A program made the translations under genes and the position numbers. Shown here piece after piece: positions 25,467 to 34,040 of a stretch of 64,000 nucleotides of DNA. The stretch spans positions 930,001 through 994,000 of the forward strand of contig NZ_CP152375.1 in the NCBI RefSeq assembly GCF_051132615.1, read 5' to 3'. The stretch comes from G051132615 sp051132615. Lineage in GTDB: Bacteria; Pseudomonadota; Gammaproteobacteria; Burkholderiales; Neisseriaceae. How positions within the stretch are numbered: the stretch's first letter is position 1; each line of letters starts with the position of its first letter. The notes beneath the pieces are model-generated. The model was not told where the DNA came from and ran no database searches. It was given only the letters and a program-made list of their open reading frames with translations.

Positions 25467-28400
25467 ATGTCTCAGCATCGAAATACAGATAAAAAACATT
25501 TCCGCCTCAAAAGCACAGGAGTTGCAGTTATTTTAGGCCTGACCAACTCTATGTTATGCCTTATGCCTAACACTGCTCTAGCAAACGACGAATGTGGTAT
25601 TGCACCTACTGGTGGAGGCACAATTAATTGTACTTCATCAGGAAACAACTATACCTCAGGCATTAATTATAGTGGTTTGGTTGGTGATTACACAGTCAAC
25701 TTTGATGGACGATCTAACCCCTTTAATCTGAATAAAATTGGCGTTGCTCCTAATATTGGGGTAGATATTCAAACCACAGGAAACTATACCCAGAATATGC
25801 TTGGCACAGTGGATATGCTTGTGGACGGCAGAGGAGGAAACCCTGGCGTTACAGGTGTTCGACTACTTGCATCTGGTGCGGGTAATAAATTGGTTTTTAA
25901 TGCAAACGACCCAAATTCAATGTTTAATTTAACTGTATATGGTGCAGGACCAGACTCTGCCCCTGGACTTTCAGGCATTGAATTTAAAGCAGAAACAGTA
26001 GAAGCCGACTTAAGCAGATCAAATATTTATGTTGAAGGAGGCAATATCAATGGTATCGATATTCAGTCAAACTCATCAATCAGCATTAATTCTGCTAACC
26101 TCAAAACAGGTAATATGACCATTGTTTCTCATAGCACAAATATGCCTGATTATGACGCAGCTGTTGAGATTTCTGTCAAAGAAGATATTACTGTTGATAC
26201 AACAGCAGGAACAATTGCCATACGCGGAAGCAGCCAGTTAGGTCCATCTGCAGGATTAATTGGTGTACGAGCAGTTTCCTCATCTGACACTGCTGATATT
26301 AATATTACAGCTGGCAATATCGATATTGACGGCGTTGACTTTAGTGAAGGCATTGCCGCACAAAAAACGTCTGCCACAGGTTCTGGTGCAATCAACGTAG
26401 ATACTGTGTCAGGCACAATGATTAAAACGACTGGGCAAGGCTCAATTGGTATTGAATTAAACAACGCAAGTGGTGCCAATAACCTAACAACACTAGGTTC
26501 TGTTCTAGCCACAGGTGAAAATAGCGCAGCGATTGTTTCTTTAAGCCAACAAAATGGTCCTGTTACCCTTACTATTGGTTCAGACGCATCGATACAAGGT
26601 GGATGGTCTTCTGACCCTCTATTTGACACAGGCAGTTATACAATACGCAACCCAAATGCTGCGGTAGGTGTATTGCTTGGCGCAGAAGCCAATACGGCAA
26701 CTGTCAATAATGCAGGGATCATTGGTGCCGCTTCAGATAGAGCCATAGAAACACTAGAAACTGCAGCAGCTTTAACCAGCACAACAACCGTAATTAACAA
26801 CTCTGGCGTGATTACAGGGACAATTAATTTAGGTTCTGGAGACAATACCCTAAATAATACAGGTTCATTTGAATTACGTGGTTTTGCCGATACAGATGGT
26901 GATGGCCTACGAGATAACATACGCGTTGCAGTGGCAAACCTTGGTTCTGGAAGCAATAACCAAATCGTCAATACAGGCACATTGAAACTTTTAGGTGATA
27001 ATGGGCAAGCAACCACCCTTAACAGCACTGATGAATACGCAACAGGTTATACTGCAAATGCAATGTCTCTTGGCGGCTCAGTGCAAGGTCAAATACATAA
27101 TGTCCAAAGTTTTGATAACAGCGGTACAATTGACTTAAGTTCTGGCAACGCCTTAGCTGGAGATGTTTTGGTGATTAGTGGTGGCGCAACTGCTGGGGTT
27201 GCTGCTGGTGGTCGCTATGTTTCAAACTCAGGCTCCTTAATTGTTGATACTGTACTTAATGAAGGAGATGTAAATAGTGCCAGTGATATGCTGGTTGTTG
27301 ACAGCACTGAACTTGCTTCAGGAGCGACCTCTGTTTTTGTCAACAATGTTGGCGGCACAGGTGCCCAAACAGTAGGTGATGGCATTGAAGTGATCCGAGT
27401 TTTAGATGAGACTCAATCTGCCGCAGGTGCATTTAAACTGGGGCAACGTGTTCTTGCTGGTGCCCACGAATATGATTTATTTCAACATGGTGTCGATTCA
27501 AGTATACAAGATGGTAACTGGTATCTTCGCACCCTAGCATCCCCTCCTCCAGAAACAGGTATTTACCTCAACAATTTATTCATTGGTTCAACAATGTTCA
27601 TGCATACATTACATGATCGTTTAGGAGAACCACAATATACCGACTCATATAAAAATACTGTCGAGCGTCGTAATATTGGCGAAGGCTGGGTAAGAATTGT
27701 TGGTAATCATACTGAATCCAAGCAATCGAATAAAACGGTTAATGTAGATACCGACTCTGTATTGGTTCACTTTGGTGGGGACATTGCACGTTGGACCGAT
27801 GAAAAAAATAATTTCTGGTTATTTGGTTTAATGGGTGCTTATGGACACAGCAAGAGCGATGCAGAAGGTACACCTTTATACACACAAAGCGGTATAAAAC
27901 GTACAGCTACAGGTAAAATTGATGGGTACAGTGTTGGTGCTTATGCAACATGGTATGGCAATGAAGACAAACCAACGGGCCCTTATATAGACACATGGGC
28001 ACAATTTGGCTGGTATGACAATAAAATTCAAGGCAATACCCTAAAAGAAGAAAGTTTTGACAGTAAAGGTTGGACTGCCTCTATCGAAGCTGGATATGCA
28101 TTTATTCTTAACGATAGAGAAAAACGCCAATGGATGATAGAACCGCAAGCACAAATTGCTTACAGTGCTTACGACATTGATGACCATTATTATAATGGGA
28201 TGTATGTTCATGATGCTGATGCAAATGGTTTGATTACCCGCTTAGGTGCTCGTTTATATAGCCGTGATAAATTAGATGGCGACAGTATACAACCTTTTGC
28301 TGAAATCAATTGGTGGCATAGTAGTGCAAAAAATTCTTTAAAATTTTCTGACACAACGTTAGATAGTGGTGAGCCAAAAAATCGTTATGAATTAAAAGCA

Positions 28401-28517
28401 GGTTTCCAAGGCAAGCTTTCACAAAGATGGCAACTATGGGGACATGCTGGTATGCAATTTGGCGAAAATAGCTACAAACGTTACGAAGGTATGGTTGGTG
28501 TCAAATATCGCTTTTAA
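25467..28517 (+). CDS. Classical (type Va) autotransporter with pertactin/AIDA-like passenger
   Basis: 1016 residues. An extended signal region (residues 1-39, cut after NTALA) leads into a passenger of about 690 residues that is Asn/Gly/Thr/Ser-rich with repeated beta-helix-like rungs (INNSGVITGTINLGSGDNTL type, e.g. NNSGVITG, NNTGSFELRG). One DTDGDGLRDN loop looks like a calcium site. From about residue 735 (GEGWVRIVGNHTESK) to the C-terminal Y-R-F is the 12-strand autotransporter barrel. Surface-exposed; adhesion or host interaction is likely but not shown. The passenger has two Cys at 43 and 55, outside the barrel. Confidence 0.9.
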   Translation: MSQHRNTDKKHFRLKSTGVAVILGLTNSMLCLMPNTALANDECGIAPTGGGTINCTSSGNNYTSGINYSGLVGDYTVNFDGRSNPFNLNKIGVAPNIGVDIQTTGNYTQNMLGTVDMLVDGRGGNPGVTGVRLLASGAGNKLVFNANDPNSMFNLTVYGAGPDSAPGLSGIEFKAETVEADLSRSNIYVEGGNINGIDIQSNSSISINSANLKTGNMTIVSHSTNMPDYDAAVEISVKEDITVDTTAGTIAIRGSSQLGPSAGLIGVRAVSSSDTADINITAGNIDIDGVDFSEGIAAQKTSATGSGAINVDTVSGTMIKTTGQGSIGIELNNASGANNLTTLGSVLATGENSAAIVSLSQQNGPVTLTIGSDASIQGGWSSDPLFDTGSYTIRNPNAAVGVLLGAEANTATVNNAGIIGAASDRAIETLETAAALTSTTTVINNSGVITGTINLGSGDNTLNNTGSFELRGFADTDGDGLRDNIRVAVANLGSGSNNQIVNTGTLKLLGDNGQATTLNSTDEYATGYTANAMSLGGSVQGQIHNVQSFDNSGTIDLSSGNALAGDVLVISGGATAGVAAGGRYVSNSGSLIVDTVLNEGDVNSASDMLVVDSTELASGATSVFVNNVGGTGAQTVGDGIEVIRVLDETQSAAGAFKLGQRVLAGAHEYDLFQHGVDSSIQDGNWYLRTLASPPPETGIYLNNLFIGSTMFMHTLHDRLGEPQYTDSYKNTVERRNIGEGWVRIVGNHTESKQSNKTVNVDTDSVLVHFGGDIARWTDEKNNFWLFGLMGAYGHSKSDAEGTPLYTQSGIKRTATGKIDGYSVGAYATWYGNEDKPTGPYIDTWAQFGWYDNKIQGNTLKEESFDSKGWTASIEAGYAFILNDREKRQWMIEPQAQIAYSAYDIDDHYYNGMYVHDADANGLITRLGARLYSRDKLDGDSIQPFAEINWWHSSAKNSLKFSDTTLDSGEPKNRYELKAGFQGKLSQRWQLWGHAGMQFGENSYKRYEGMVGVKYRF

Positions 28518-28532
28518 AAATAAGTGATTTCA

Positions 28533-28574
28533 ATCAAACCCCGTATACAAATTAATTTGTATACGGGGTTTGAT
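28533..28574 (+). terminator. 42-bp perfect palindrome, terminator of the autotransporter
   Basis: Both arms of 21 bases (from ATCAAACCCCGTATAC at 28533 to its exact mirror ending at 28574) pair without mismatch and with no loop bases; TATTTTT follows. As RNA the centre AATTAATT would open into a loop. It lies 16 bases after the stop. It shares the AAACCC-TATAC core with the hairpin at 23411-23450. Confidence 0.8.
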
Positions 28575-28893
28575 ATTTTTAAGACTACCAACCTTTACCC
28601 AAGATCTCATCAAAATCACAATGAAAGATAGTTCAACTTCTATTTCTTGCTAATCCATTCAGTCAAAATAAACAAAAAGGTATCTCACGCCCTCATTTTT
28701 TCATGATAACTATATTGTTTATTTAAAAGGCTCTGTTTCAATGAACCTTCTAACATAAAAAATTCGGGGTCCTCTTGGAACTTATCCAATCAATTTAAAC
28801 TCTGTAAATAATATTTATGAAAATAAATGTTTCAATTTTGTTAAAATAACCATAATCAAAAATAAAAACAATCATTACCCTCTAGGTATACTC
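28575..28893. other. AT-rich intergenic region before the Na+/H+ antiporter
   Basis: About 320 bases between the autotransporter terminator and the antiporter start. I see no gene and no convincing hairpin; it presumably carries the antiporter promoter. A TAGGTATA stretch before the ATG is only a weak ribosome site. Confidence 0.5.
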
Positions 28894-30585
28894 ATGGAAA
28901 TAGTTTTTACCGTACTCATTCTATTGCTTTGTGTGGCTTTATCCAGCGCATTGGCAAAAATTTCACCTGTTAGGTTACCCTTACCCTTAGTACAAATTTT
29001 AATGGGCGCAATTTTAGCTTGGGATGTATTTAACCTACATGTTACATTTGAGCCAGACTGGTTTATGCTGCTTTTTATTCCCCCTTTGCTATTTGCAGAT
29101 GGTTGGCGTATTCCCAAACAAGAATTCTTTGAACAACAACCTGCTATCTTAGCCATGGCATTGGGTTTGGTTTTTTTTACCATTTTTGTGCTTGGTTCAT
29201 TTGTCCACTTTTTGATTCCCAGTATTCCACTGGCTGCAGCCTTCGCTTTAGCGGCAGTCTTATCACCAACGGACGCTGTCGCCGTTTCTGGTATTTTTGG
29301 TAAACGCTACGTACCCAAAAATGTCATGAATCTCTTACAAGGCGAAGCATTAATGAACGACGCGTCTGGCCTTGTTGCCTTACGTTTTGCTGTAGCAGCC
29401 GTATTAACGGGTACATTTTCAATTGTAGATGCTTCTGGCAAATTTTTGATGGTTGCCGTTGGTGGTTTGGTTGTAGGTGTCGTCATCAACTGGGTTTATT
29501 CACATGCTCTGAAAGTTCTGGTGCGACTAGGCGGACAGGACACGGCAACTGAAATTATTTTATTATTCTTACTGCCTTTTGCCGCTTATCTGTTTGCAGA
29601 ACATATTGGTGTTTCTGGTATTTTAGCTGCAGTATCAGCAGGTATCGCCCAAAGCTATAATGACTTATCACTGGATAAACGTTTGGCTGAACGCCTACAA
29701 ACTCATTCTACTTGGCAAACACTGGAGTTTACCTTTAATGGCATGATTTTTATTTTATTGGGTCTGCAATTTCCCCATATTATCGGTCACTTACCTAATT
29801 TACCCAGTGTTGGCATCATTACCGGAGAATGGGCAGCACTTTGGTATGTGGTCATTATTGGTTTTGCCTTAATGGTGATTCGTTTTGTTTGGGTTTGGCT
29901 GTTGGTGCGCTTGCTCTCCAAACGGGCAAAAAAACTGGGGAAAGAGCCTGCGATCAAAGGCAGTCGTGCCATTGCCATCATTACTTTTGCAGGGGTACGC
30001 GGTGCGGTAACTCTGGCGGGCGTTTTGTCTATTCCATTATTTTTAGACAGTGGTCAACCCTTTCCACAAAGAGGCGTTTTAATCTTTTTAGCCGCCAGTT
30101 TGATTTTATTTTCTTTGCTGTGTGCCATGATTATTTTACCGATATTAATGCGAGGCTTAACCAATCCTAAAGAAGAAAATAAAATTTATAATGTCAAAAA
30201 AATCAAACTACTACAAGAATGTACGAAAGATGCTTTGGCCGCTGTTGAAAAAGCTTATACAGAAATGATCGAACAAGATCAACAAATAGATAATGGTGTC
30301 AATCAATCCATGATAGAGCTGGCCTATGCTAAAGCAAAAAAATACTATGAAGACCGTTTGGAATTACTGGACGAACCAGATCCTGACAAATACCGTGAAA
30401 GACGGCAATCAACCATTACAGAAAACAGTTTATTTTTACGAGGCCTAGAAGCAGAGCGCTATACATTATTTGAACAACACAAACACAAAATGATTGATGA
30501 AGATATTTTTAAAGAACAATTGCGTAAATTGGACTTATTGGAAATATCACTTCGAGCCTATCAAGAAAGGCAACATTTGGGTTAG
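28894..30585 (+). CDS. CPA1-family Na+/H+ antiporter (NhaP/YjcE-like)
   Basis: 563 residues: about 12 membrane helices (residues 1-420) and a cytosolic helical tail of about 140 residues. Family motifs include LSPTDAVAVSGIFGK, LLQGEALMNDASGLVALRF (the N-D ion-binding pair in MNDASG) and TFAGVRGAVTLAGVLSIP. It exchanges cytosolic Na+ or K+ for protons, giving pH and salt tolerance. Converges on alr with a hairpin between. Confidence 0.9.
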   Translation: MEIVFTVLILLLCVALSSALAKISPVRLPLPLVQILMGAILAWDVFNLHVTFEPDWFMLLFIPPLLFADGWRIPKQEFFEQQPAILAMALGLVFFTIFVLGSFVHFLIPSIPLAAAFALAAVLSPTDAVAVSGIFGKRYVPKNVMNLLQGEALMNDASGLVALRFAVAAVLTGTFSIVDASGKFLMVAVGGLVVGVVINWVYSHALKVLVRLGGQDTATEIILLFLLPFAAYLFAEHIGVSGILAAVSAGIAQSYNDLSLDKRLAERLQTHSTWQTLEFTFNGMIFILLGLQFPHIIGHLPNLPSVGIITGEWAALWYVVIIGFALMVIRFVWVWLLVRLLSKRAKKLGKEPAIKGSRAIAIITFAGVRGAVTLAGVLSIPLFLDSGQPFPQRGVLIFLAASLILFSLLCAMIILPILMRGLTNPKEENKIYNVKKIKLLQECTKDALAAVEKAYTEMIEQDQQIDNGVNQSMIELAYAKAKKYYEDRLELLDEPDPDKYRERRQSTITENSLFLRGLEAERYTLFEQHKHKMIDEDIFKEQLRKLDLLEISLRAYQERQHLG

Positions 30586-30593
30586 AATCAACT

Positions 30594-30621
30594 GCGGTTG
30601 TACTTTATTGAATACAACCGC
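30594..30621. terminator. Hairpin between converging antiporter and alr genes
   Basis: GCGGTTGTA (30594-30602) and TACAACCGC (30613-30621) make a perfect 9-bp stem with a 10-base loop. It lies in the 44-base gap between two converging stops, with no U-run on either side. Confidence 0.55.
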
Positions 30622-30629
30622 CTCACACC

Positions 30630-31694
30630 CTAATCAAGGTAAATAAATTTTGCCCGTTTTACATGGCACAATAACTCATAGGCCAGTGTCCCTGCCTGTT
30701 TTGCAATGTCATGAATACTCAACTGCTCACCCCAAAGCTCTACATGACTGCCAATACCTGCACCCTGAATATGGGTTAACTCTACTGTAATCATATCCAT
30801 AGAAACCCGTCCAATGATTCTGCTTAACTGCCCATCTATCAACACGGGGGAATCAGTAGAAGCCAAACGTGGGTAACCATCTGCATAACCACAAGCAATC
30901 AGCCCTACTTTTGTGTTCTGCTCTGTCACGTATGTTGCACCATAGCCAATGGGTACACCTGCTTTCAGTTCACGCACACCAAATACTTTTGTCGATAAGC
31001 TCATAACAGGTTTTAAGCCAAAATTTCCACCACTGATTAAGGGGGATAAACCATATAAAGCCAAGCCTCCACGCCCCCATTGTCTGTGTGCTTTTTGACA
31101 AGATAAAATAGCGGCAGAATTGGCCAAGCTTTCATCACCCTCTAAATGTTGGCATACTTGATCAAAGCGTTCGATCTGCTCATCAGTCATGCTAAGTTCA
31201 GGTTCATCTGCTCGGGCAAAATGGGTCATTTTAGTGATTTGCTGCACATGAGGGCTTTGTTTGAGCTGAGTATAAGCATCGGCATAATCTTGCGGGAAAA
31301 ACCCTGCTCTGCTCATACCAGAGTCCATTTTTAACCATACATGTACGGGTTCTTGCCAGTCATAAGCCAAAAAGTGATCTAGTTGATATTGGCTTTGGAT
31401 TACTGGCCATAATGTATATTGGTCGATCAGTGCATACTCTTGCGGTTCAAACACACCTTCTAACAACACAATAGGGTTATTGATTCCGCTCATTCTTAAC
31501 TCAATGGCTTCTTCTATACACGCCACAGCAAAGCCGTCGGCCATATCAGCCAATGCTTTTGCGCACTGTACGGCGCCATGCCCATAGGCGTTGGCCTTTA
31601 ATACCGCCAATAAACGGCTACCATGAAGTTGTTTTAATAATTGGTAATTGTGTTTTAAATGAGTTAAATTAATTTGTGCGGTCAATGGACGCAT
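30630..31694 (-). CDS. alr: Alanine racemase
   Basis: 354 residues, PLP fold-type III. The PLP lysine is in AVLKANAYGHGAVQ (K33), and the other catalytic region is IGYGATYVTEQ with the Tyr base. It interconverts L- and D-alanine for peptidoglycan, or for alanine catabolism when paired with DadA. Here dadA lies upstream on the same strand, so it may act as the catabolic DadX type as well; only one racemase is seen in the window. A terminator after dadA and a 142-base gap suggest its own promoter. Confidence 0.94.
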   Translation of the reverse strand: MRPLTAQINLTHLKHNYQLLKQLHGSRLLAVLKANAYGHGAVQCAKALADMADGFAVACIEEAIELRMSGINNPIVLLEGVFEPQEYALIDQYTLWPVIQSQYQLDHFLAYDWQEPVHVWLKMDSGMSRAGFFPQDYADAYTQLKQSPHVQQITKMTHFARADEPELSMTDEQIERFDQVCQHLEGDESLANSAAILSCQKAHRQWGRGGLALYGLSPLISGGNFGLKPVMSLSTKVFGVRELKAGVPIGYGATYVTEQNTKVGLIACGYADGYPRLASTDSPVLIDGQLSRIIGRVSMDMITVELTHIQGAGIGSHVELWGEQLSIHDIAKQAGTLAYELLCHVKRAKFIYLD

Positions 31695-31803
31695 AACAAG
31701 GCCTTAACAAGCAAAGAGCAACAATAAAATGGGGATTATAGTAAGGAAAACAGTAACTGCAAACTATTTCAATCCCGTTTTAAAGCCACTTATCTAAAAT
31801 AAA

Positions 31804-31832
31804 AAAACAGGTTATATTTTATAACCTGTTTT
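31804..31832 (-). terminator. Rho-independent terminator of dadA
   Basis: AAAACAGGTTATA and TATAACCTGTTTT form a perfect 13-bp stem with a 3-base loop, ending in a T-run on the minus strand, only 5 bases past the dadA stop at 31837. It separates dadA from alr. Confidence 0.82.
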
Positions 31833-31836
31833 ACGC

Positions 31837-33090
31837 TTATTTATAACGGGAAATGGCCAAGTCCTGCGCATCGATCTCAGGTTCTTTATGACTGATGATG
31901 TCAGATAAGACTTTGCCAGAACCTGGGCCCATTGTCCAACCAAGGGTACCGTGACCTGTATTTAAAAAGAGGTTATCAAATTTTGTGCCGCCCACTACGG
32001 GCGTGCCATCTGGCATCATTGGCCGCAGCCCCGTCCAAAATTCAGCTTGGGCCACTAATCCGCCATCGGGGAATAAATCGGTGACCACCATTTCTAAAGT
32101 GGCGCGTCTTTTGGGGTTCAAACTTAAGTCAAACCCTGCTAACTCGGCCATGCCCCCAACCCGAATACGGTCATCAAAGCGGGTAATGGCTACTTTATAC
32201 TTTTCATCCATAACGGTTGATACGGGGGATGCGTCACTGTCTTTAATAGGAATGGTTAACGAATAACCTTTAACAGGGTACACATTTAACTCAATCCCTA
32301 CTTGTTGCAATAATGAACGTGAATAAGAACCCAATGCCACCACAAACGCATCGGCAACGATACTTTGGTCGTTTACACGGATACTGGTGATACGACTGCC
32401 ATCATGTAATACCTGCTCAACAGTATGGTTGTATAGAAACTTAACCCCTTTTTGCGCACATAATTTAGCCAAATTGACGGTAAACATTTGGCAATCACCT
32501 GTTTCATCATTAGGTAATTGTAAACCACCAATGATTTTTTCCTGCGTTTTGGCTAAGGCTGGTTCTGCGGCAACACAACCTTCTCGATCAAGCACATTAA
32601 AAGGTACGCCGCACTCTTTTAACACGGCAATATCTTTAGCAATGGCATCCATTTGTTTTTGAGTACGGAACACTTCTAAGGTGCCTTGTTGTCGTCCTTC
32701 ATACTGTATCTGTGTTTGTTCACGCAATTGGATCATTTTATCGCGGCTATATTCGGCTAAACGCATCATTCGTGCTTTGTTAATATGGTATGAGCGCTCA
32801 TTACAATTATCGAGCATTTGCTTCATCCATTTTAGTTGATAACACGAACCATCTAGACGAATGGCTAAAGGTGCGTGCTCTTCAAACATCCATTTAACGG
32901 CTTTAAAAGGAATACCTGGTGCAGCCCAAGGGGCAGAATAGCCTGGTGAAATTTGCCCAGCATTAGCATAGCTGGTTTCTAATGCGGCACCACTTTCCCG
33001 TTCAATGACGGTCACTTCATGCCCTTCCCCAGCCAAATACCAAGCAGTAGACACACCTAAAATACCCGCGCCCAAAATAACAACATGCAT
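31837..33090 (-). CDS. dadA: D-amino acid dehydrogenase (D-alanine dehydrogenase)
   Basis: 417 residues. N-terminal FAD site VILGAGILGVSTAWYLAGEG, then ASYANAGQISPGYSAPWAAPG-type segment (cited NAGQISPGYSAPWAAPG) diagnostic for DadA, and C-terminal TGLRPMMPDGTPVVGG and NTGHGTLGWTMGPGSG. It oxidises D-alanine to pyruvate and passes electrons to the respiratory chain at the inner membrane. With alr and the divergent Lrp-type gene it forms an alanine-use module like DadRAX of Pseudomonas. Confidence 0.95.
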   Translation of the reverse strand: MHVVILGAGILGVSTAWYLAGEGHEVTVIERESGAALETSYANAGQISPGYSAPWAAPGIPFKAVKWMFEEHAPLAIRLDGSCYQLKWMKQMLDNCNERSYHINKARMMRLAEYSRDKMIQLREQTQIQYEGRQQGTLEVFRTQKQMDAIAKDIAVLKECGVPFNVLDREGCVAAEPALAKTQEKIIGGLQLPNDETGDCQMFTVNLAKLCAQKGVKFLYNHTVEQVLHDGSRITSIRVNDQSIVADAFVVALGSYSRSLLQQVGIELNVYPVKGYSLTIPIKDSDASPVSTVMDEKYKVAITRFDDRIRVGGMAELAGFDLSLNPKRRATLEMVVTDLFPDGGLVAQAEFWTGLRPMMPDGTPVVGGTKFDNLFLNTGHGTLGWTMGPGSGKVLSDIISHKEPEIDAQDLAISRYK

Positions 33091-33135
33091 ATGCTTTTCC
33101 TCTTGTGTAGACCATTGTTGATATGTTCTTATTAC

Positions 33136-33149
33136 AAAGATATATCTTT
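33136..33149. promoter_or_regulatory. Palindrome in the dadA-lrp divergent promoter region
   Basis: AAAGATATATCTTT is a perfect 14-bp palindrome 46 bases upstream of dadA and 115 bases upstream of the lrp-type gene. AT-rich palindromes of this size fit an Lrp/AsnC site, but the region is AT-rich overall, so chance is possible. Confidence 0.35.
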
Positions 33150-33263
33150 TTATTTATTATTAGTGATTTTCCAAAGTGTAATGCTTTTTATCTAGTTTTT
33201 TTCATTGAAAAATGGCAGAATAAAAAGGTATTTCCCTAAAAACTTTAATTATTTTGGTGAAAA

Positions 33264-33737
33264 ATGAAATCAAACAAACACATTGATAAAGTGGATAAAA
33301 AGATTCTGGCCATTTTGCAAAAAAATGGCCGTATTGCCATGACTGAGCTTGCTGAACAGGTTGGATTATCTGTCACCCCCGTGACCGAACGAGTGAGACG
33401 ACTGGAGCGAGAAAACATCATCATGGGTTACTATACCCGCTTAAATCCCCATGCCTTAGGGCAAAATTTATTGGTGTTTGTTGAAATCAAGCTAATGCGT
33501 ACATCTGGTGATATTTTTGAGCAATTTAAAAAAGCCACGCTTAAGATTCCAGAAATTTTAGAGTGCCATTTAGTTTCTGGCGAATATGATTATTTAATCA
33601 AAGTACGACTAAATGACATGTCTGCTTACCGTAAAGTATTGGGTAATATTTTATTGGCTTTACCAGAAGCTCAAGAAAGCAGAAGTTATATTGTGATGGA
33701 AGAAATCAAAGAAGATATTTTACTTAAAGTGGAATAA
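33264..33737 (+). CDS. lrp: Lrp/AsnC-family regulator, probably controlling dadA/alr (DadR-like)
   Basis: 157 residues. Winged HTH at the N-terminus (KKILAILQKNGRIAMTELAE, then VGLSVTPVTERVRRLERENI) and the RAM ligand-binding domain after residue 65, including HLVSGEYDYLIKVRLNDM. Length and the ITRY-like GYYTRLNPHALG linker are typical. It is divergent from dadA, the arrangement of dadR with dadAX in Pseudomonas, so a local alanine-responsive activator is likely; a global Lrp role cannot be excluded. Confidence 0.9.
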   Translation: MKSNKHIDKVDKKILAILQKNGRIAMTELAEQVGLSVTPVTERVRRLERENIIMGYYTRLNPHALGQNLLVFVEIKLMRTSGDIFEQFKKATLKIPEILECHLVSGEYDYLIKVRLNDMSAYRKVLGNILLALPEAQESRSYIVMEEIKEDILLKVE

Positions 33738-33962
33738 TACTTACCTACTGCACTCTTAATACGAAATAATATTTTTTCAAACTTATTGGAATATAAATAT
33801 TTACTCCAATAAAAAATAAGTTTCAATACAAAACATAAATCGCCATACATTTAAAACCAATATTTTTACATTTAAAATCAAATATTTATTATTATTTTAG
33901 AATAAGTAATATTATTTCTAAAATGAGTTTATCTATTAGATTGAAAGGAGGTATAACTAACG

Positions 33963-34040
33963 ATGAAAATAGATACAAATGAAGAGCATATACAAAACAA
34001 ATCAATTAAGCACTTTAGCATTAGGCATATTGTTTTTTAG
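33963..34040 (+). other. 25-codon upstream ORF overlapping the pilY1-A start
   Basis: A perfect AAGGAGG (33945-33951) stands 11 bases before an ATG at 33963. That frame reads 25 codons and stops at 34040, inside the signal-peptide region of pilY1-A, whose own ATG at 33979 is 27 bases from the Shine-Dalgarno and in another frame. It may be a leader that controls initiation; it may also be chance. Confidence 0.4.

Noticed and set aside
26150..27028. Long minus-strand ORFs inside the autotransporter gene (159 and 130 residues)
   Set aside because: Pro/Ala/Val-rich shadow frames of the repetitive passenger, without ribosome sites or domains.
33776..33840. Hairpin-like AT-rich inverted sequence after the lrp-type gene
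   Set aside because: The arms match only with a seven-base insertion and consist almost wholly of A/T, so a terminator call is not supported.
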